Part shown: piece after piece, positions 20,401 through 30,887 of the stretch
Numbering within the stretch: position 1 is the stretch's first letter
How the letters are laid out: every line of letters starts with the position of its first letter
DNA from: Cladopsammia gracilis
Taxonomy: Eukaryota > Cnidaria > Anthozoa > Scleractinia > Dendrophylliidae
Reading direction: 5' to 3'
DNA length: 64,000 bases
Assembly: GCA_022457155.1 (NCBI GenBank)
Contig: JAJGOT010000313.1
Location: forward strand, 701,001-765,000
Program-made: the position numbers and the translations under genes
Notes under the pieces: generated by a model
Seen by the model: only the letters and a program-made list of their open reading frames with translations
The model's database searches: none
What the model was told of the DNA's origin: nothing

Positions 20401-21412
20401 CACGAGGCGTAGCTGGTAACACAAGACCTCCGTACATTGCGTGACAGGTATGGTATTTTGAAAGATCACCGAAGGTGCGACACAAGTTCGACGGGTTCGA
20501 CGGTTGATTTTTAGCGGTCTTCTCGTCATTTCTTGTACAGGAAGGGGCTCTCAAGGTACGATACACTTTATAGGTACTGATAGTTGGGCGAGTAACCTAT
20601 CTTGTTTTCTGTTGCGACCATTTTACAAAATGAATGTAAATGAAAATATTTCGACTGTCAGAAAGATAAACTCAATTTATGCAAATGTTTTCACGCTAAA
20701 ATACCTACTTACTTGCAAGAAAACACCGCTTATTTCTGATTTGATGACTTTACTTATTGATGCTTACCAGGAGGCTTAAAGTCTGGATCATAGCCGCAGA
20801 AAATCAGAATTAGCGGGTGTTATTTGAAAACGCTGATCACTACTTTGCCGTTAGTGAGTTCAAAAGGTCATGTTTTGAGGATAAATACGATGTACATATT
20901 GCGCTCTCAAATGTTTCCATTTAATTTACCCAAAAATTTTATTTCATAAAATCATAGAAGAAGCATTGCTTATTCCGACGATTGTAGCCTTAACCGGCTA
21001 AGTCATGTACCAAGACGTGTTTTTTGCTTTTGAATTTGGCCTTATTTTCGCATGGGAAAATTCCACTCGAAACGGTTCATTTTTGAAAATCTGTCAAAAA
21101 TTTTGGTTTTCATAAAATTGATATTTGACAACGCTTTCGTGTAGAAGAAATACCCTCCTTTTAGTATATGGCTTTCATTTTTATTTCTACGCGTCATATT
21201 TTGAAGACGAGAGGTTTAAACAAGTGACACATCCAAGTCGGTTTTCCTCGCTCCTGAGTCATCTGAGTGGAAAAGTCGCCGTAACGGAAAAAATATTTAA
21301 CTAAACAAACTGAAACTTATATTTTTACAAATGGTTTAGTAAGAGCTTTGTTATTTTCGATTTTTTTTATCTTGCATAGTCGTAGGCGAAAATTAGGGAA
21401 AGCCGCTCTTAA

Positions 21413-21902
21413 CTTCTTGTAACGAAACAAACCTTCATAAGGTAGTTATGTCCCTTGAATCTTCTTGCAGCTCTATCTGGTAAAAACCACAACGCAGGTC
21501 TAGCGTGGAAAAGACATCCATGTCCAATACACCCGAACTGAGTCGGGCCGTCTTGAAGCACAGTCGACTCGTTACCGAACTACCATTGAGCTCCTCCAGC
21601 ACTTCATCAGTAGTTGGTATAGGTAGTCGTTCTCGAACATTTACCTCATTAGCTCGGCGCATGTCAACACAAAGTCTTATTTCGCCTGAGGGCTTGGGAG
21701 TTACAACAACTGGACTGGCCCAAGTGGTGGGGCCTACTACCCTCTCGATAATATCTTCTTTCAACAATTCTTCCGTCTTAGCTTTCACTTTGTCACGAAG
21801 TGCAAAGGGTACTCGCCTCAATTTCTGCGCAACTGGAGGTACATTTGGATCTACACGCAACTTCAGCTTGAAATCTTTTAATTTTCCAATTCCCACAAAC
21901 AC
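21413..21902 (-). pseudogene. Gypsy-1 reverse transcriptase, N-terminal half
   Basis: The minus frame reads PVAQKLRRVPFALRDKV, IIERVVGPTTWASPVVVTPK, IRLCVDMRRANEVN, the first catalytic Asp in FSTLDLRCGFYQIEL, then a frameshift before EGLFRYKK, which ends at the TTAA of element P. An insertion of foreign-looking residues (SSVTSRLCFKTARLSSGVLDM, one per codon) splits the palm. The copy is clearly defective. Confidence 0.85.
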
Positions 21903-22024
21903 TTTAGGGTACTCAGCTTTAAGCCGATCCGTAAAGTCACTTTGGACATCGTTACAATTGGTATCGACGGGGTTATCCTTGGGCCCAATGTGAAGGACAC
22001 CCAGTTCCTTTGCAGTAACATTTC

Positions 22025-22716
22025 CTAGTATGCAACGCCCACCAGAATAAACTTGAAAGTTACTTTAGCATTTCCTACAGACATTTCAGTCCCAAATTGG
22101 CCAATCACATCAATTTCCTTACCCCCATAGGCAAACAACTTTTTTGAGCAATGTTCAATGTCCCCCTTGAAACCTGCATTCTTCAATTTCTGGAAATCTT
22201 CCTCCCCCATTAAGTTGCTCATGGACCCAGAATCAATCAACACTTCCTTAGCAATTCCTTTATACTCACTTTCAATGTAGGCTCGCTTGCTGTCGACACC
22301 TTACAAACTTCCTCGTAAGTTCCTTCTACCACCATAAATGCGAAGGCTGGGTTCTCTTCATTGTAGCTATTACTCTCCACAAAACCTTCCACTTGATTGG
22401 TCGGGCTGTTGTACTTCTTTTTGTTGTCGGTGGCATTCTTTGGACGGGTCTCTCTCCCCTTTTCAGGTGTAGTGCGGCTGTTAGCTTTGCAACACGAAGC
22501 AAAATGGCCGTACCTTGAACACTTCGCACATTTCCTCCCTTTTGCTGGACAGCACGCATTCCGTGAGAAATGTCCCTTTTTGCCACAACTAAAACATGTC
22601 TTCCACGAGTGATCACCTGCTTTGTCTTCCTTCTTTGTAACTGCGTTTACATCCACTCCACTCGCCATGTGCTTTATTTGTTGACCCACTGCTTCCGATG
22701 CTCTCGCTTTTTCCAA
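22025..22716 (-). pseudogene. Gypsy-1 gag C-terminus and protease
   Basis: The frame 22716-22237 holds two zinc knuckles, CFSCGKKGHFSRNACC and CAKCSRYGHFASCC, as in retroelement nucleocapsid. The protease follows in an overlapping frame (22243-22025), beginning LIDSGSMSNL with a DSG active site. Gag and pol being in different frames may be native or a lesion; it cannot be told here. Confidence 0.8.
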
Positions 22717-22791
22717 AACTTATAGTAAAGTAATGTTTCTTGTTTCCAATAACTTCTTCTTCAGCTCCATATCGGGTAATTTCTCAATTAA

Positions 22792-23066
22792 CTAATCACG
22801 TAAGTTGTCATCGAGAGAATCCCCGAAGTTACAATGTCTTGCCTGCTGGCGAAGACGCACCACGAACTTATCCACAGGTTCTCCTTTAGTAGGTGCCAAC
22901 TGTCGGAACACGTGGCATTCGAAAGGGATATTTTCTTCGGCCCGAAAATGGTTATCCAGCTTTCTAATACATACTGCGTATGGGTCTTGATCGGCTGTTG
23001 GGTCAGGATCTTCAATATGTTTAAAAATATCCTGCACTTCCATTCCCGCGAAGTGAAGTAGCTGTG
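22792..23066 (-). pseudogene. Gypsy-1 gag, middle part
   Basis: The minus frame encodes a gypsy gag core: MEVQDIFKHI, then RAEENIPFECHVFRQL and VDKFVVRLRQQARHCNF, the usual 'E...F..R.Q...E....F..RLR..A..C.F' signature. It stops where the foreign composite begins (about 23070). Confidence 0.75.
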
Positions 23067-23102
23067 AAGTTTTCTTTCACGTCTTACCAAGTCATTATCG
23101 AG

Positions 23103-23939
23103 ATGGCGGTTAGAGGTGTTCTCATTGCTCTCTGTACGATAAGCTTGTATCTGCTTTTGCTTAGTCCAACAAACACAAGAGTCTCTCGGTTTAGCGGAGT
23201 ATGGTTAAAGAAAGAAACATCATTATTTGAAATTGGACGGAATGTATTTGGTCAAGAGATTTTAGCGAAGCTAAATTGCGGACGTCAAGAGTTAACAAGA
23301 CAAGAGCGACGAAAGGCAAGTCGACATGGTTCGACGGAGGTTCCTGTAAACAAATATTTGTTTGTGATATTCCTTCTAAATGCAAATGATGTTCACGTAC
23401 ATCCTGGTCCAGCAAGATGTCCAACAAGAATTCAAGCTCCATTTTGTGTAAAATGTGAGCGAACGATTAGGAAAAATCAACGCGCCGTGCAATGTATGGT
23501 TTGCTTGCGTAAGCATCATTTTAATTGTGTGGAGAAGGATATTTCAAACAATTCTTATGACAAACGAGGAAGTAAGATCCAAAGTTTAAATAACTTGTCG
23601 TGTTTAAATTGCATTTTTCCATTTACGGACTCTTTCTTTGCGGATGACTCAAATCAGGAGGACTTTGCAAATTTAACGAGTTCATTAGAATGTTCCGTCA
23701 TTGTTGAGCAAAGTGAATATGCAAATACAATTCGTTCAAATGCACCGTCACGGATCATTAATAGCAGGCAAAGGGACAGTCGTGGTTTGCTTATTATGCA
23801 TTTGAATATAAACAGTTTACAAAACAAGTTTGAAGAACTGAAAATGCTGGTAAATGATTTTAAGCCACAAGTAATTTTCTCGTCAGAAACGAAGATCGAT
23901 TCTTCATATCCAAACGAACAGTTCAAGTTGAGTGGCTAA
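23103..23939 (+). pseudogene. CR1-like LINE 5' part: zinc-finger ORF and endonuclease start
   Basis: From ATG 23103 the frame encodes a hydrophobic N-terminus, then a PHD-like zinc finger (CVKCERTIRKNQRAVQC, followed by CLRKHHFNC), a spacer, and the first 50 residues of an apurinic-type endonuclease (IMHLNINSLQNKFEEL... FSSETKIDSSYP). The frame is open for 278 codons and ends at a TAA formed where the MITE at 23940 begins. Endonuclease remainder, RT and 3' tail are missing. A fused zinc-finger/endonuclease frame is known in several CR1/L2-type LINEs. Confidence 0.75.
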
Positions 23940-24236
23940 TATACAGCTATTTCAACTTAGGTTGTCGGATGAGAGCTTCAAGCGTACGCAACGAGACCGC
24001 AAATTACTATGGGTAGTTGTAAATTGGTCTTAGCTTAGTTCGCGGTTTTTGCGTTTCTTAGTGTGATAAGTGAGGTGGATGTTAGCACCATAAATGTTTG
24101 CCTTCGCTGTATGGACAAAGCATTTTAATTTGCTTCGTTCAATCTATCGTATTCATAAAAATCCCAAAGTACCTTGCGGTCTCGTTGCGTACGCTTGAAG
24201 CTCTCATCCGACAACCAAAATTGAAATAGCTGTATA
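23940..24236. mobile_element. Palindromic MITE, about 62-bp arms
   Basis: Arms 23940-24002 and 24175-24236 are inverted copies starting tatacagctatttcaa. TA flanks are plausible. It cuts the LINE endonuclease from what follows. Confidence 0.7.
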
Positions 24237-24612
24237 TAGTTAGCCTTAGCCTAACAGCGTCGCCCTTTGAAGAACCTCTGAACAAGCTTAACTAAGATGA
24301 AACGTAACTTAGGTGAAAGGTCGGAAGCACAAGAATTAAGATTGACGACCGGGCTATTTTTCAATTTTTAGCAATTCTCAAAAACAGTATTACCCGACAG
24401 TCTGCACAGTACATTTAGACCGTACAAAAGTTCACAAAAACAACTTTTTCTCCGTCTAGAATAACTATTACGACTATTTTCGATAAGCTCTGCGAGTTTT
24501 CGCTGAATATCTTCACAAAATACAGCCCGGCGGACTCAGTTTGAAGCTAAAAGTATATCTTCTTTGCCTCTTCGATTCGAAGGGTAAACATTTGTGAATT
24601 TACGGTCACAAT

Positions 24613-25840
24613 ATGCTGCAATCAGCCGTGGCCTCAACTGCACATGGCGGGACAAATGATCGCCCGCATTTGCACATCTCCACTGGAGATGATGTCCTGG
24701 ACTCACAAAGTTCAACACAGGACAATGCAAAGACCACAAAAACAAAGGAAAAATCAAGTGCTAGCGGAAAACCCGCTTCTCAGAGTTCCTCAGCGATGAA
24801 GAGTGCCGCTAAATCTGCAGCGACTCGCAAAACGAGCTCGACGCCACAGCAGGTCAGTCTAATCGTGTTTTGCATGGCTTGGAGGAACTGAAAGACCTCC
24901 AACAACAGTCGCTGACTTCGATGAATCAGATGATTTCTACAATGAAATCTACAATGGAAGTTTTCACTCAGGCTAAAACGTCTCGAAAGAGGAAAAGAGA
25001 TGAAATTAGTGACTCGGAACTTAGCGATCGCGAAGATTCCGCTGATGCTGACAGATATGAAACGGCGGGAAATCCGCTCGATATTTGCAGCGAGGTCAAT
25101 GACCTCCTGGAAACAGCTGTCTCCTCAAGAAAGCGCTCAAACGCCGTTGAGGATGAAGTTCTTGGAGAACTTTCCAAGCTTTATGAATCTGAATCGAAGG
25201 CACGGTAAGCGATCCAGTAAATGCTAAATTAGCTTCGCTTGTTGACAAGATGGTGAAAACAAGCCTCAGCGAAGAGAAAACAAAAGAAAAACACGAGAAA
25301 TACAACAGACCAGAAAACTGTGAAAACCTTATAAATACAAGAGTAAATCCAGAAATTTGGAGCAAGATTAGATCTAATACTAGATCTAGAGATCTGAGGA
25401 TGCAAAAACTTGAGACAAGCCTTCTCAAGAGCATGATTCCCATAATTAAAATCTCTGATAAGTTACTGAAGTTAAAATCTAACTCCAAATCTGCATCTGA
25501 AAGTGATGTGTCCGAGTTTCTTCAACTCCCGCTAGACTCCATAGCTCTTTTGGGACACTCTATTAATGAGGTTAATATCAAGCGACGTGAGCTCATAAAA
25601 CATGACCTAAATGATCAGTTCAAGCAATTATGCAGTTCACAAAATCCAGTCACAAAAATGCTATTTGGAGATGACGTGCCGAAGTCATTGAAGGAAATCT
25701 CTGAAACCAATAAAGTGGGTGTCAAGGTTTCATCACAGCAGCCAGGACATTACCACAAACATCAAAAGAGATCAAACTTTCCTCATCGCCAGCACCATCA
25801 GAATCAGAAGCCTTTTTATCGAAGTATCAAGGGCCAGTGA
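24613..25840 (+). pseudogene. DIRS gag-like ORF, frameshifted
   Basis: Three overlapping frames (24613-24891, 24870-25208, 25250-25840) give a Ser/Lys-rich N-terminus and a conserved DIRS gag core: [19 protein letters not shown], the [16 protein letters not shown] segment, [20 protein letters not shown] and [15 protein letters not shown]. The C-terminus is rich in His and Gln. Gag role is inferred from position and similarity of pattern. Confidence 0.65.
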
Positions 25841-26184
25841 AGAGATCATATCTGGACCCCAAAAGGAAGGGAAAACCCCAACAACAACAACAATAGCAAT
25901 TGACAAATCTCAAGACCACCTAGATCTCCAGGTGAGTCCTGATAATGATCATGATCATGGCAACACACTTACTGCAACATTTGTTGCTAGTAAATTGAAA
26001 CAATTTGCATCTGTATGGCAAACCATAACTTCCGACTACTTCATACTCAGTGCTGTAAAAGGGGTTAAAATCGAGTTTGCTCAATACCCAAAACAGACCA
26101 TCATCCCCAGAGAATACAACTTCAATGCAACTGAGGTTGTTATTATTGACAACCAAACAGAAATAGAAATAGTTTTTAAAAACA

Positions 26185-27566
26185 GGAGTTATTGAGAAAG
26201 CAACACATTGTGAAGGAGAGTACATCTCAAACATCTTTATTAGGCCAAAGAAAGATGGCTCATATCGGCTGATTCTCAATTTGAAATATCTGAATGAGTT
26301 TGTACAATACCACCATTTAAAAATGGAAAATCTTAAAAGTGCCATTATTTGCATGAGACCAAACTGTTACATGGCCAGCATCGATTTAAAAGATGCTTAC
26401 TATTCTGTGTCAATAGACATGAATCACAGAAAATATCTTCGATTCATATGGAAGAACCAGTTGTTTCAGTTTACTTGTCTTCCAAATGGACTAAGTAGTG
26501 CTCCAAGAATATTCACAAAATTGATGAAACCAGCATATTCTGTTTTGCGTTGCAAAGGTTTTGAAAATGTGGGATATATAGATGACACTTTCCTTAAAGG
26601 GAATACCTTTCGTGATTGTGAAGCAAATGTATCTACCACAGTCAAGCTATTTACAGACTTGGGCCTGACACTAAACATGGCAAAATCAGTCCTTATTCCA
26701 AGCCAGTTAATTACTTTTCTGGGCTTTGTTTTAAACTTTGTTCAAATGACAGTATCAAATTGAAATCAAAAGCAATTGACCTGCTTGACATCCAGTCCCC
26801 TACTATACGGACTGTCTCCGAAGTAATTGGCCTTATGGTTGCAAGTTTTCCTGGGGTAATGTATGGGCCCCTTTACTACAGACAACTTGAAATAGAAAAG
26901 GTAGCTGCCCTGAAACAAAACAAAGACAATTTTAAAGCTTTAATGAATCTCTCAGACATGGCAAGATCTGATCTTCAGTGGTGGATTGACAATGTTACCA
27001 ACACATCAAACACTGCCACCCAAGGTAACCCCAAGGTCACAATTTATTCAGATGCATCTCTCACTGGTTGGGGAGGAGTTCATAACTCTACATCAACTGG
27101 GGGACAGTGGTCTGAGGATGAATCTAAAAATCACATCGATTACCTTGAAATCTTGGCATGTTTTCTTACCTTGAAGGCATTCTGCTCAGATATTCAGAAT
27201 TGTCATGTGAAAGCTATGATTGATAATAAAACTGCTATATCATATATTAATAGCATGGGGGGTCGAAGCCTTCCATGTAATCAAATTGCCCAGGAACTAT
27301 GGATATGGTGTGCACAACATGGAATATGGTTATCTGCAGTGCATATCCTTGGGAAGCAAAATGCCTTAGCAGATAAAAAGTCCAGGGAAAAAAGAATTGA
27401 TATAGAATGGAAACTCAATCCCCAATTGTTTGAATGTATAATATCCCTCTGGGGCACTCCTTCAGTAGACCTGTTTGCTTCCAGGCTAAATTACCAGTTG
27501 AAACCTTTCGTGTCCTGGAAACCTGATCCAGAGGCAATGGCTATTGATGCCTTCTCCCTAGACTAG
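26185..27566 (+). pseudogene. DIRS reverse transcriptase and RNase H
   Basis: RT runs from about 26185 (IFIRPKKDGSYRLILNLKYLN) through SIDLKDAYYSVSI with the first Asp, FTCLPNGLSSAPRIFTKLM, and the active site GYIDD. A stop at 26761 shifts the frame; RNase H follows at 26760-27566 with YSDAS, the Glu in DYLEIL, MIDNKTA and ADKKSR. The last part (SVDLFASRLNYQL, then WKPDPEAMAIDAF) is the DIRS linker before the recombinase. Most catalytic residues are kept. Confidence 0.8.
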
Positions 27567-27589
27567 AGGGAACAAAATTTTATGCTTTT

Positions 27590-28797
27590 CCTCCATTTTC
27601 ACGTATTAGCAGGGTACTTCAGAAAGTGGAACAGGACCAGAGTCTGGGCATCATTATTGTACCAATGTGGAAAACTCAAGTTTGGTTTCCCAGGTTGTCA
27701 CGCCTCTTAACAGACCATCCAGTTGTTATTCCAAAGGGACCAGGAACATTGACTCTTCCATTCAATCAGGAGAAAGTACATCCTCTTCAGAAAACACTAA
27801 CACTTCTGGCACGCAAGTTATCAGGAACTCCCTCACAACAAGAGGCATTTCGGAAAAAAGCTGCCAATGTCATATTACAATCCTGGAGAGGGAGTACACA
27901 TAAACAATATTCCGTTTACCTCAAGAAATGGCTGTTGTTTTGCAGTTCAAGGGATTTTGATCCATACAAAGCCACTCCAACTCAAGCTCTAGACTTTATG
28001 ACAGACCTATTTGAACAAGGGCTAGGCTATAGTGCTATGAACACAGTAAGGTCTGCCTTATCGCAGGTTTTACACATCCCCTCAGGAATTTCATTTGGGG
28101 AACTTCCAATTGTTAAGCAGTTTCTTAAAGGGGTTTTTCAGCAAAAACCTACATTACCAAGATACACTTTCATCTGGGACCCCTCTACATTGTTAACTTA
28201 TATTTGAAAAGTTTATCTCCAGTTAAAGAATTATCATTGAAAATGTTGACATACAAGACTGTTGCCTTGGTTGCAATTTTATCAGCACAGATGTGCCAAA
28301 CTCTTTATTTCTTGGACATTCGGAATATGGAGGTAAACAATTCCACCGTCAGGTTCTCAATTGGAGACAAATTGAAACAAACCAAACCTGGCAAACATGT
28401 TCATGAGTTGGAGTTTCCGGCATATCCAACTGATACTAGCCTTTGTATTGTTGATGTTATGAAAGGATACTTAGAACGTGCCAAACCTCTGGGAGGGGCC
28501 ATCACAAATTTATTTGTTACATGTGTTAAGCCGTACAAAGCAGCCAGCAAAAACACTATATCTCACTGGATTAAGATCACCTTAGGGCTTGCTGGAATTG
28601 ACTTAGGTCGTTTTAAACCTCATAGTATCAGGTCTTCGTAAACCAGTGCAGCTGCAGTAGCTAAGGTTCCAGTTGTCACCATTCTCCGAACTGCAGGCTG
28701 GTCAGGCCATTGCACTTTTGCGAAGCATTACAACAAACCAATCCAAAAACATGGAGAGCTGGCTAAAGCTCTGTTGGACAGTGCACAGCAAGTGTAA
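27590..28797 (+). pseudogene. DIRS tyrosine recombinase, first catalytic Arg lost
   Basis: The N-terminal core-binding part is at 27626-28204 (ILQSWRGSTHKQYSVYLKKW and following). The catalytic part is at 28204-28797. The HSIR motif gives the His and second Arg, and WSGHCTFAKHYNK gives the terminal block with Tyr. Where the first catalytic Arg is expected (GQR-type motif in LTGQRCQTL-like contexts) this copy has SAQMCQTL, so Arg is replaced by Met. Stops occur at 28206 and after HSIRSS near 28641. The recombinase would be inactive. Confidence 0.75.
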
Positions 28798-28935
28798 TTT
28801 CCTTTTTCAGACTCTGTAAACGATAATTTGAGCCAGTGAGGAAATAAACGTTCTGTTGGTTTTTGTTATATTTGTGCTCACAAATACTGGCTCTCAATTT
28901 CTCATGGGATCCCTGCACTGAATGATGACGAAATA

Positions 28936-29214
28936 GAATTGAGAATTAAACGAGACTTACCTGTAAGTTGAAGTTTGATGGTAATGCTATTGAGTCATCG
29001 TGAAGTGTAAGGGATCACATGCCCCCCCCCCCCCCCCCCCCTAATAATGGAAACCCACCCTACTTAACATGTACAAATCAGTATTTGTTCGCCTTTAAAA
29101 GTTGATTTCTGGGATAGGATTGTGCAATCTCATATGATCCCTTACACATCATGATGACTCAATAGAATTACCATCAAACTTCAACTTACAGGTAAGTCTC
29201 GTTTAATTCTCAAT
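28936..29214. repeat. Inverted repeat with about 84-bp arms and poly-C centre
   Basis: Arms 28936-29019 and 29131-29214 are inverted copies (aattgagaattaaacgagac... gtctcgtttaattctcaatt). The centre has a C run of about 20 (29022-29041). Its right end is the exact junction with Gypsy-1 gag. It may be a MITE or the 3' terminal structure of the DIRS element. Confidence 0.65.
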
Positions 29215-29357
29215 TATTGTCCAGACCTTTTCCTTCGGCGTAGTATTCAAATGCTCGTTCCCATTTTCGCCATTTGTTCGCTACATGTGCCGAGGATCCC
29301 GATAGATCCAGCGTTTGCAGAGCCCTTTCCGCCGTTGAAACAAATCCTCGTCGCCAA
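29212..29357 (-). pseudogene. Gypsy-1 primer-binding site and gag N-terminus
   Basis: Directly inside the 5' LTR the minus strand reads TGGCGACGAGGATT, the same primer-binding site as in Gypsy-2. It is followed by a frame encoding SSAHVANKWRKWERAFEYYA, the usual start of gypsy gag with W..W...F..Y. The frame stops at the inserted composite (29214). Confidence 0.7.
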
Positions 29358-29513
29358 TGTAGTGTTTTAGACCGAAGAAGAGACACGAAGTCAGGACACA
29401 ATGTCACAAAGCAAAGAATCACACTAGGTCGCCATCATGTTTTAATCTTCTCTCTTTAGTTACATGAAGTCCCGGATGTTACCGCGTGTTATACTAGTTC
29501 CCAGAACACCACA
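29358..29513 (-). repeat. Gypsy-1 5' LTR
   Basis: 156 bp, same ends as the copy at 11521-11676, with a few mismatches. Confidence 0.85.
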
Positions 29514-29869
29514 GATATCATTTATTACGACTGAATTTACGACTGAAATGAAACACGTTTTATAAGCATTTCTCCAAAACTAGCGACAACAAAAAGGACA
29601 ATTCAATCACAAATTGATATCAACATAAATTCCCATCGAAAAATGTAATTTCTTTTCTGGTAAAGTCCAAATGCTAGTGGCTTGACTCGGCTATTTGAAA
29701 ACAAGAACGTGATTACAGGCACGCCGAAATGACAAGGTCGCGTGTCAACCAATCAGACCAGTAAAAGTCGTCCCGCGGGATACGGGAAACTTTAAAAAAA
29801 AAAAGGCAATTTGTGACTACGAAAAGAAACCTTACCGAAACCTTGACTCATGCCGCTATGCACATGAGT

Positions 29870-30563
29870 AATTACGGGACAAACTTACCTTTTCCTTCAT
29901 TAATGTCAGATATCCTTGCCAAACAATAATAACAAGTAAAAGAACCCCAACGTTTTCCTAAACCGACGTTTCAGCTCATCCAATATTGTTCCCAGGGTAT
30001 CTCATCCTCTCGCTCCCCTGGAGCGAGAGAAGAGAGACCCTGGTCAACTCTGGTCACGTGTCTCTTGGACAATTATATTCCTAAGGACGGATCGACAGTG
30101 TTTGTAACTTTGTCTCGTTTTCTTCACAGTAGGTCGTGCTGTGCGCGAGTCGGTTGATGTCCGGAAACGGTTCAATCAAACGATTCAAACAAAAGTGTAT
30201 AAATAATACAAAACTGGGATAAAATTGTTGTCGTTCAATAATTTCACAATCTTATAATAAAACAATAAAATGTAAAAATTTTGTATAGACATTCAAATGA
30301 CTGGAACAGGTAAATGTTAAACAAAACAACATGCCTCACCCACGAAAAAAAAAGCTATCATTATCTTAGCTGCCTCGTTTCCAGTTAAAAAAGTGTAGAG
30401 TCGATTAGCCTGTGACAGCCGCCTCCTCCCCTCAGAAAAAAATCGGGGAGAGAAGCGTCAGTGTAACGCCGTCGCTAATCTTGCTCCGGAATAATTTTGC
30501 ATAAATTAAAATTTAGTAATTTCCGTTGACCAAAATAACAGACTCTCGAATTTCAGTTTCACA
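29870..30563. other. Unassigned stretch upstream of RecQ fragment
   Basis: No gene or clear repeat is seen apart from a small ctcgctcc..ggagcgag palindrome near 30020. Confidence 0.35.
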
Positions 30564-30887
30564 ATGGCATCGAACGTGTCGGATCACGCAAATTTTCATC
30601 GGGCGATTGCAAGTGTTTGCGAGAGTTTCAAGATTCCTTCACTCTATCCAGAACAAGAAGAATGTTTGAAACCACTTTTGAAGGGAAAAGATGTATATGC
30701 AAGTCTCCCTACCGGGTATGAGAAGTCGCTTATCTTTTATGGTGCTCCGATCGTGGCTGATGAAGTCTTCGAACGACCGCTTGGAAGCAGCAAAATTGTC
30801 ATCATATCACCGCTAAAAACGTTGATGGAAGATCAAGTCGCTTACTATGATCTTAAATCCTTGGGTTATCCCACTAAAGCTTAATAA
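30564..30887 (+). pseudogene. RecQ-type helicase N-terminal fragment
   Basis: An open frame of 107 codons gives the start of a RecQ-like DEAH helicase: a PEQEECLKPLLKGKDVY motif-0 region, SLPTGYEKSLIFYGAP in the Walker A position, and VIIISPLKTLMEDQV for motif Ia (IVIISPLKTLMEDQV as encoded). Walker A has Glu where the family has Gly (GYGKS), which should abolish ATP binding. The frame ends right after motif Ia and no further helicase motifs follow. It could also be a first exon, but I see no good donor site before the stop. Cnidarian genomes carry many such copies. Confidence 0.55.

Larger units (their letters stand above)
13840..21408. mobile_element. Element P: 7.6-kb TTAA-flanked element with about 1-kb TIRs
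   Basis: TTAA flanks both ends (13836-13839 and 21409-21412). The right arm is continuous from about 20405 to 21408. Its inverted copy on the left is in three pieces, 13840-14543, 17378-17454 and 18468-18700, separated by insertions E2 and R1. Tips are GAGCGGC and GCCGCTC. With one TTAA kept, the gypsy RT codons on both sides (RYKK and GVNAAPEK) are in the same frame, so TTAA is the true duplication. Core 18700-20400 shows no transposase. Without insertions it is about 3.7 kb. It is a non-autonomous piggyBac- or Kolobok-type element. Confidence 0.8.
24239..28797 (+). mobile_element. DIRS-type tyrosine-recombinase retrotransposon, degraded
   Basis: The block carries gag-like, RT, RNase H and tyrosine recombinase regions in DIRS order, all on the plus strand. 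The leader 24239-24480 recurs inverted at 38190-38403. Typical DIRS terminal repeats are not visible at the left; an inverted repeat lies at the right (28936-29214). The element is broken by at least five frame changes or stops. Confidence 0.8.
11521..29513 (-). mobile_element. Gypsy-1: Ty3/gypsy element with nested insertions
   Basis: The LTRs at 11521-11676 and 29358-29513 are both 156 bp, with TG...CA ends and only a few mismatches. The 5-mer gatat flanks both outer sides (11516-11520 and 29514-29518), so this is one insertion into R1. On the minus strand the order is 5' LTR, primer-binding site TGGCGACGAGGATT, gag start (29345-29212), [LINE/MITE/DIRS composite], gag (23066-22237), protease (22243-22025), RT (21902-21413), [element P], RT/RNase H (13835-13133), integrase (13110-12120), a purine-rich tract, 3' LTR. 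Without the nested insertions it would be about 4.3 kb. Confidence 0.88.
8814..29869 (-). mobile_element. Helentron-like element R1, copy A (split by LINE and Gypsy-1)
   Basis: R1 sequence is found in three pieces: 8814-8909, 11466-11520 and 29514-29869. They join to match other R1 copies at 47486, 53804 and 55959. Read on the minus strand, the 5' end ACTCATGTGC folds on CATGAGT (29869-29846). The 3' end has an inverted GCGCATGAGT, a GGCTAC...GTAGCC-type hairpin and the tail CTCTTGTT (8840-8814). No target duplication is seen and the flanks allow T^T. The element carries no ORF; all protein coding in its span belongs to the nested insertions. Confidence 0.6.

Noticed and set aside
24613..24891. 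Separate host gene encoding a Ser/Lys-rich protein
   Set aside because: Frame overlaps and continues into a DIRS gag-like region, so it belongs to the element.
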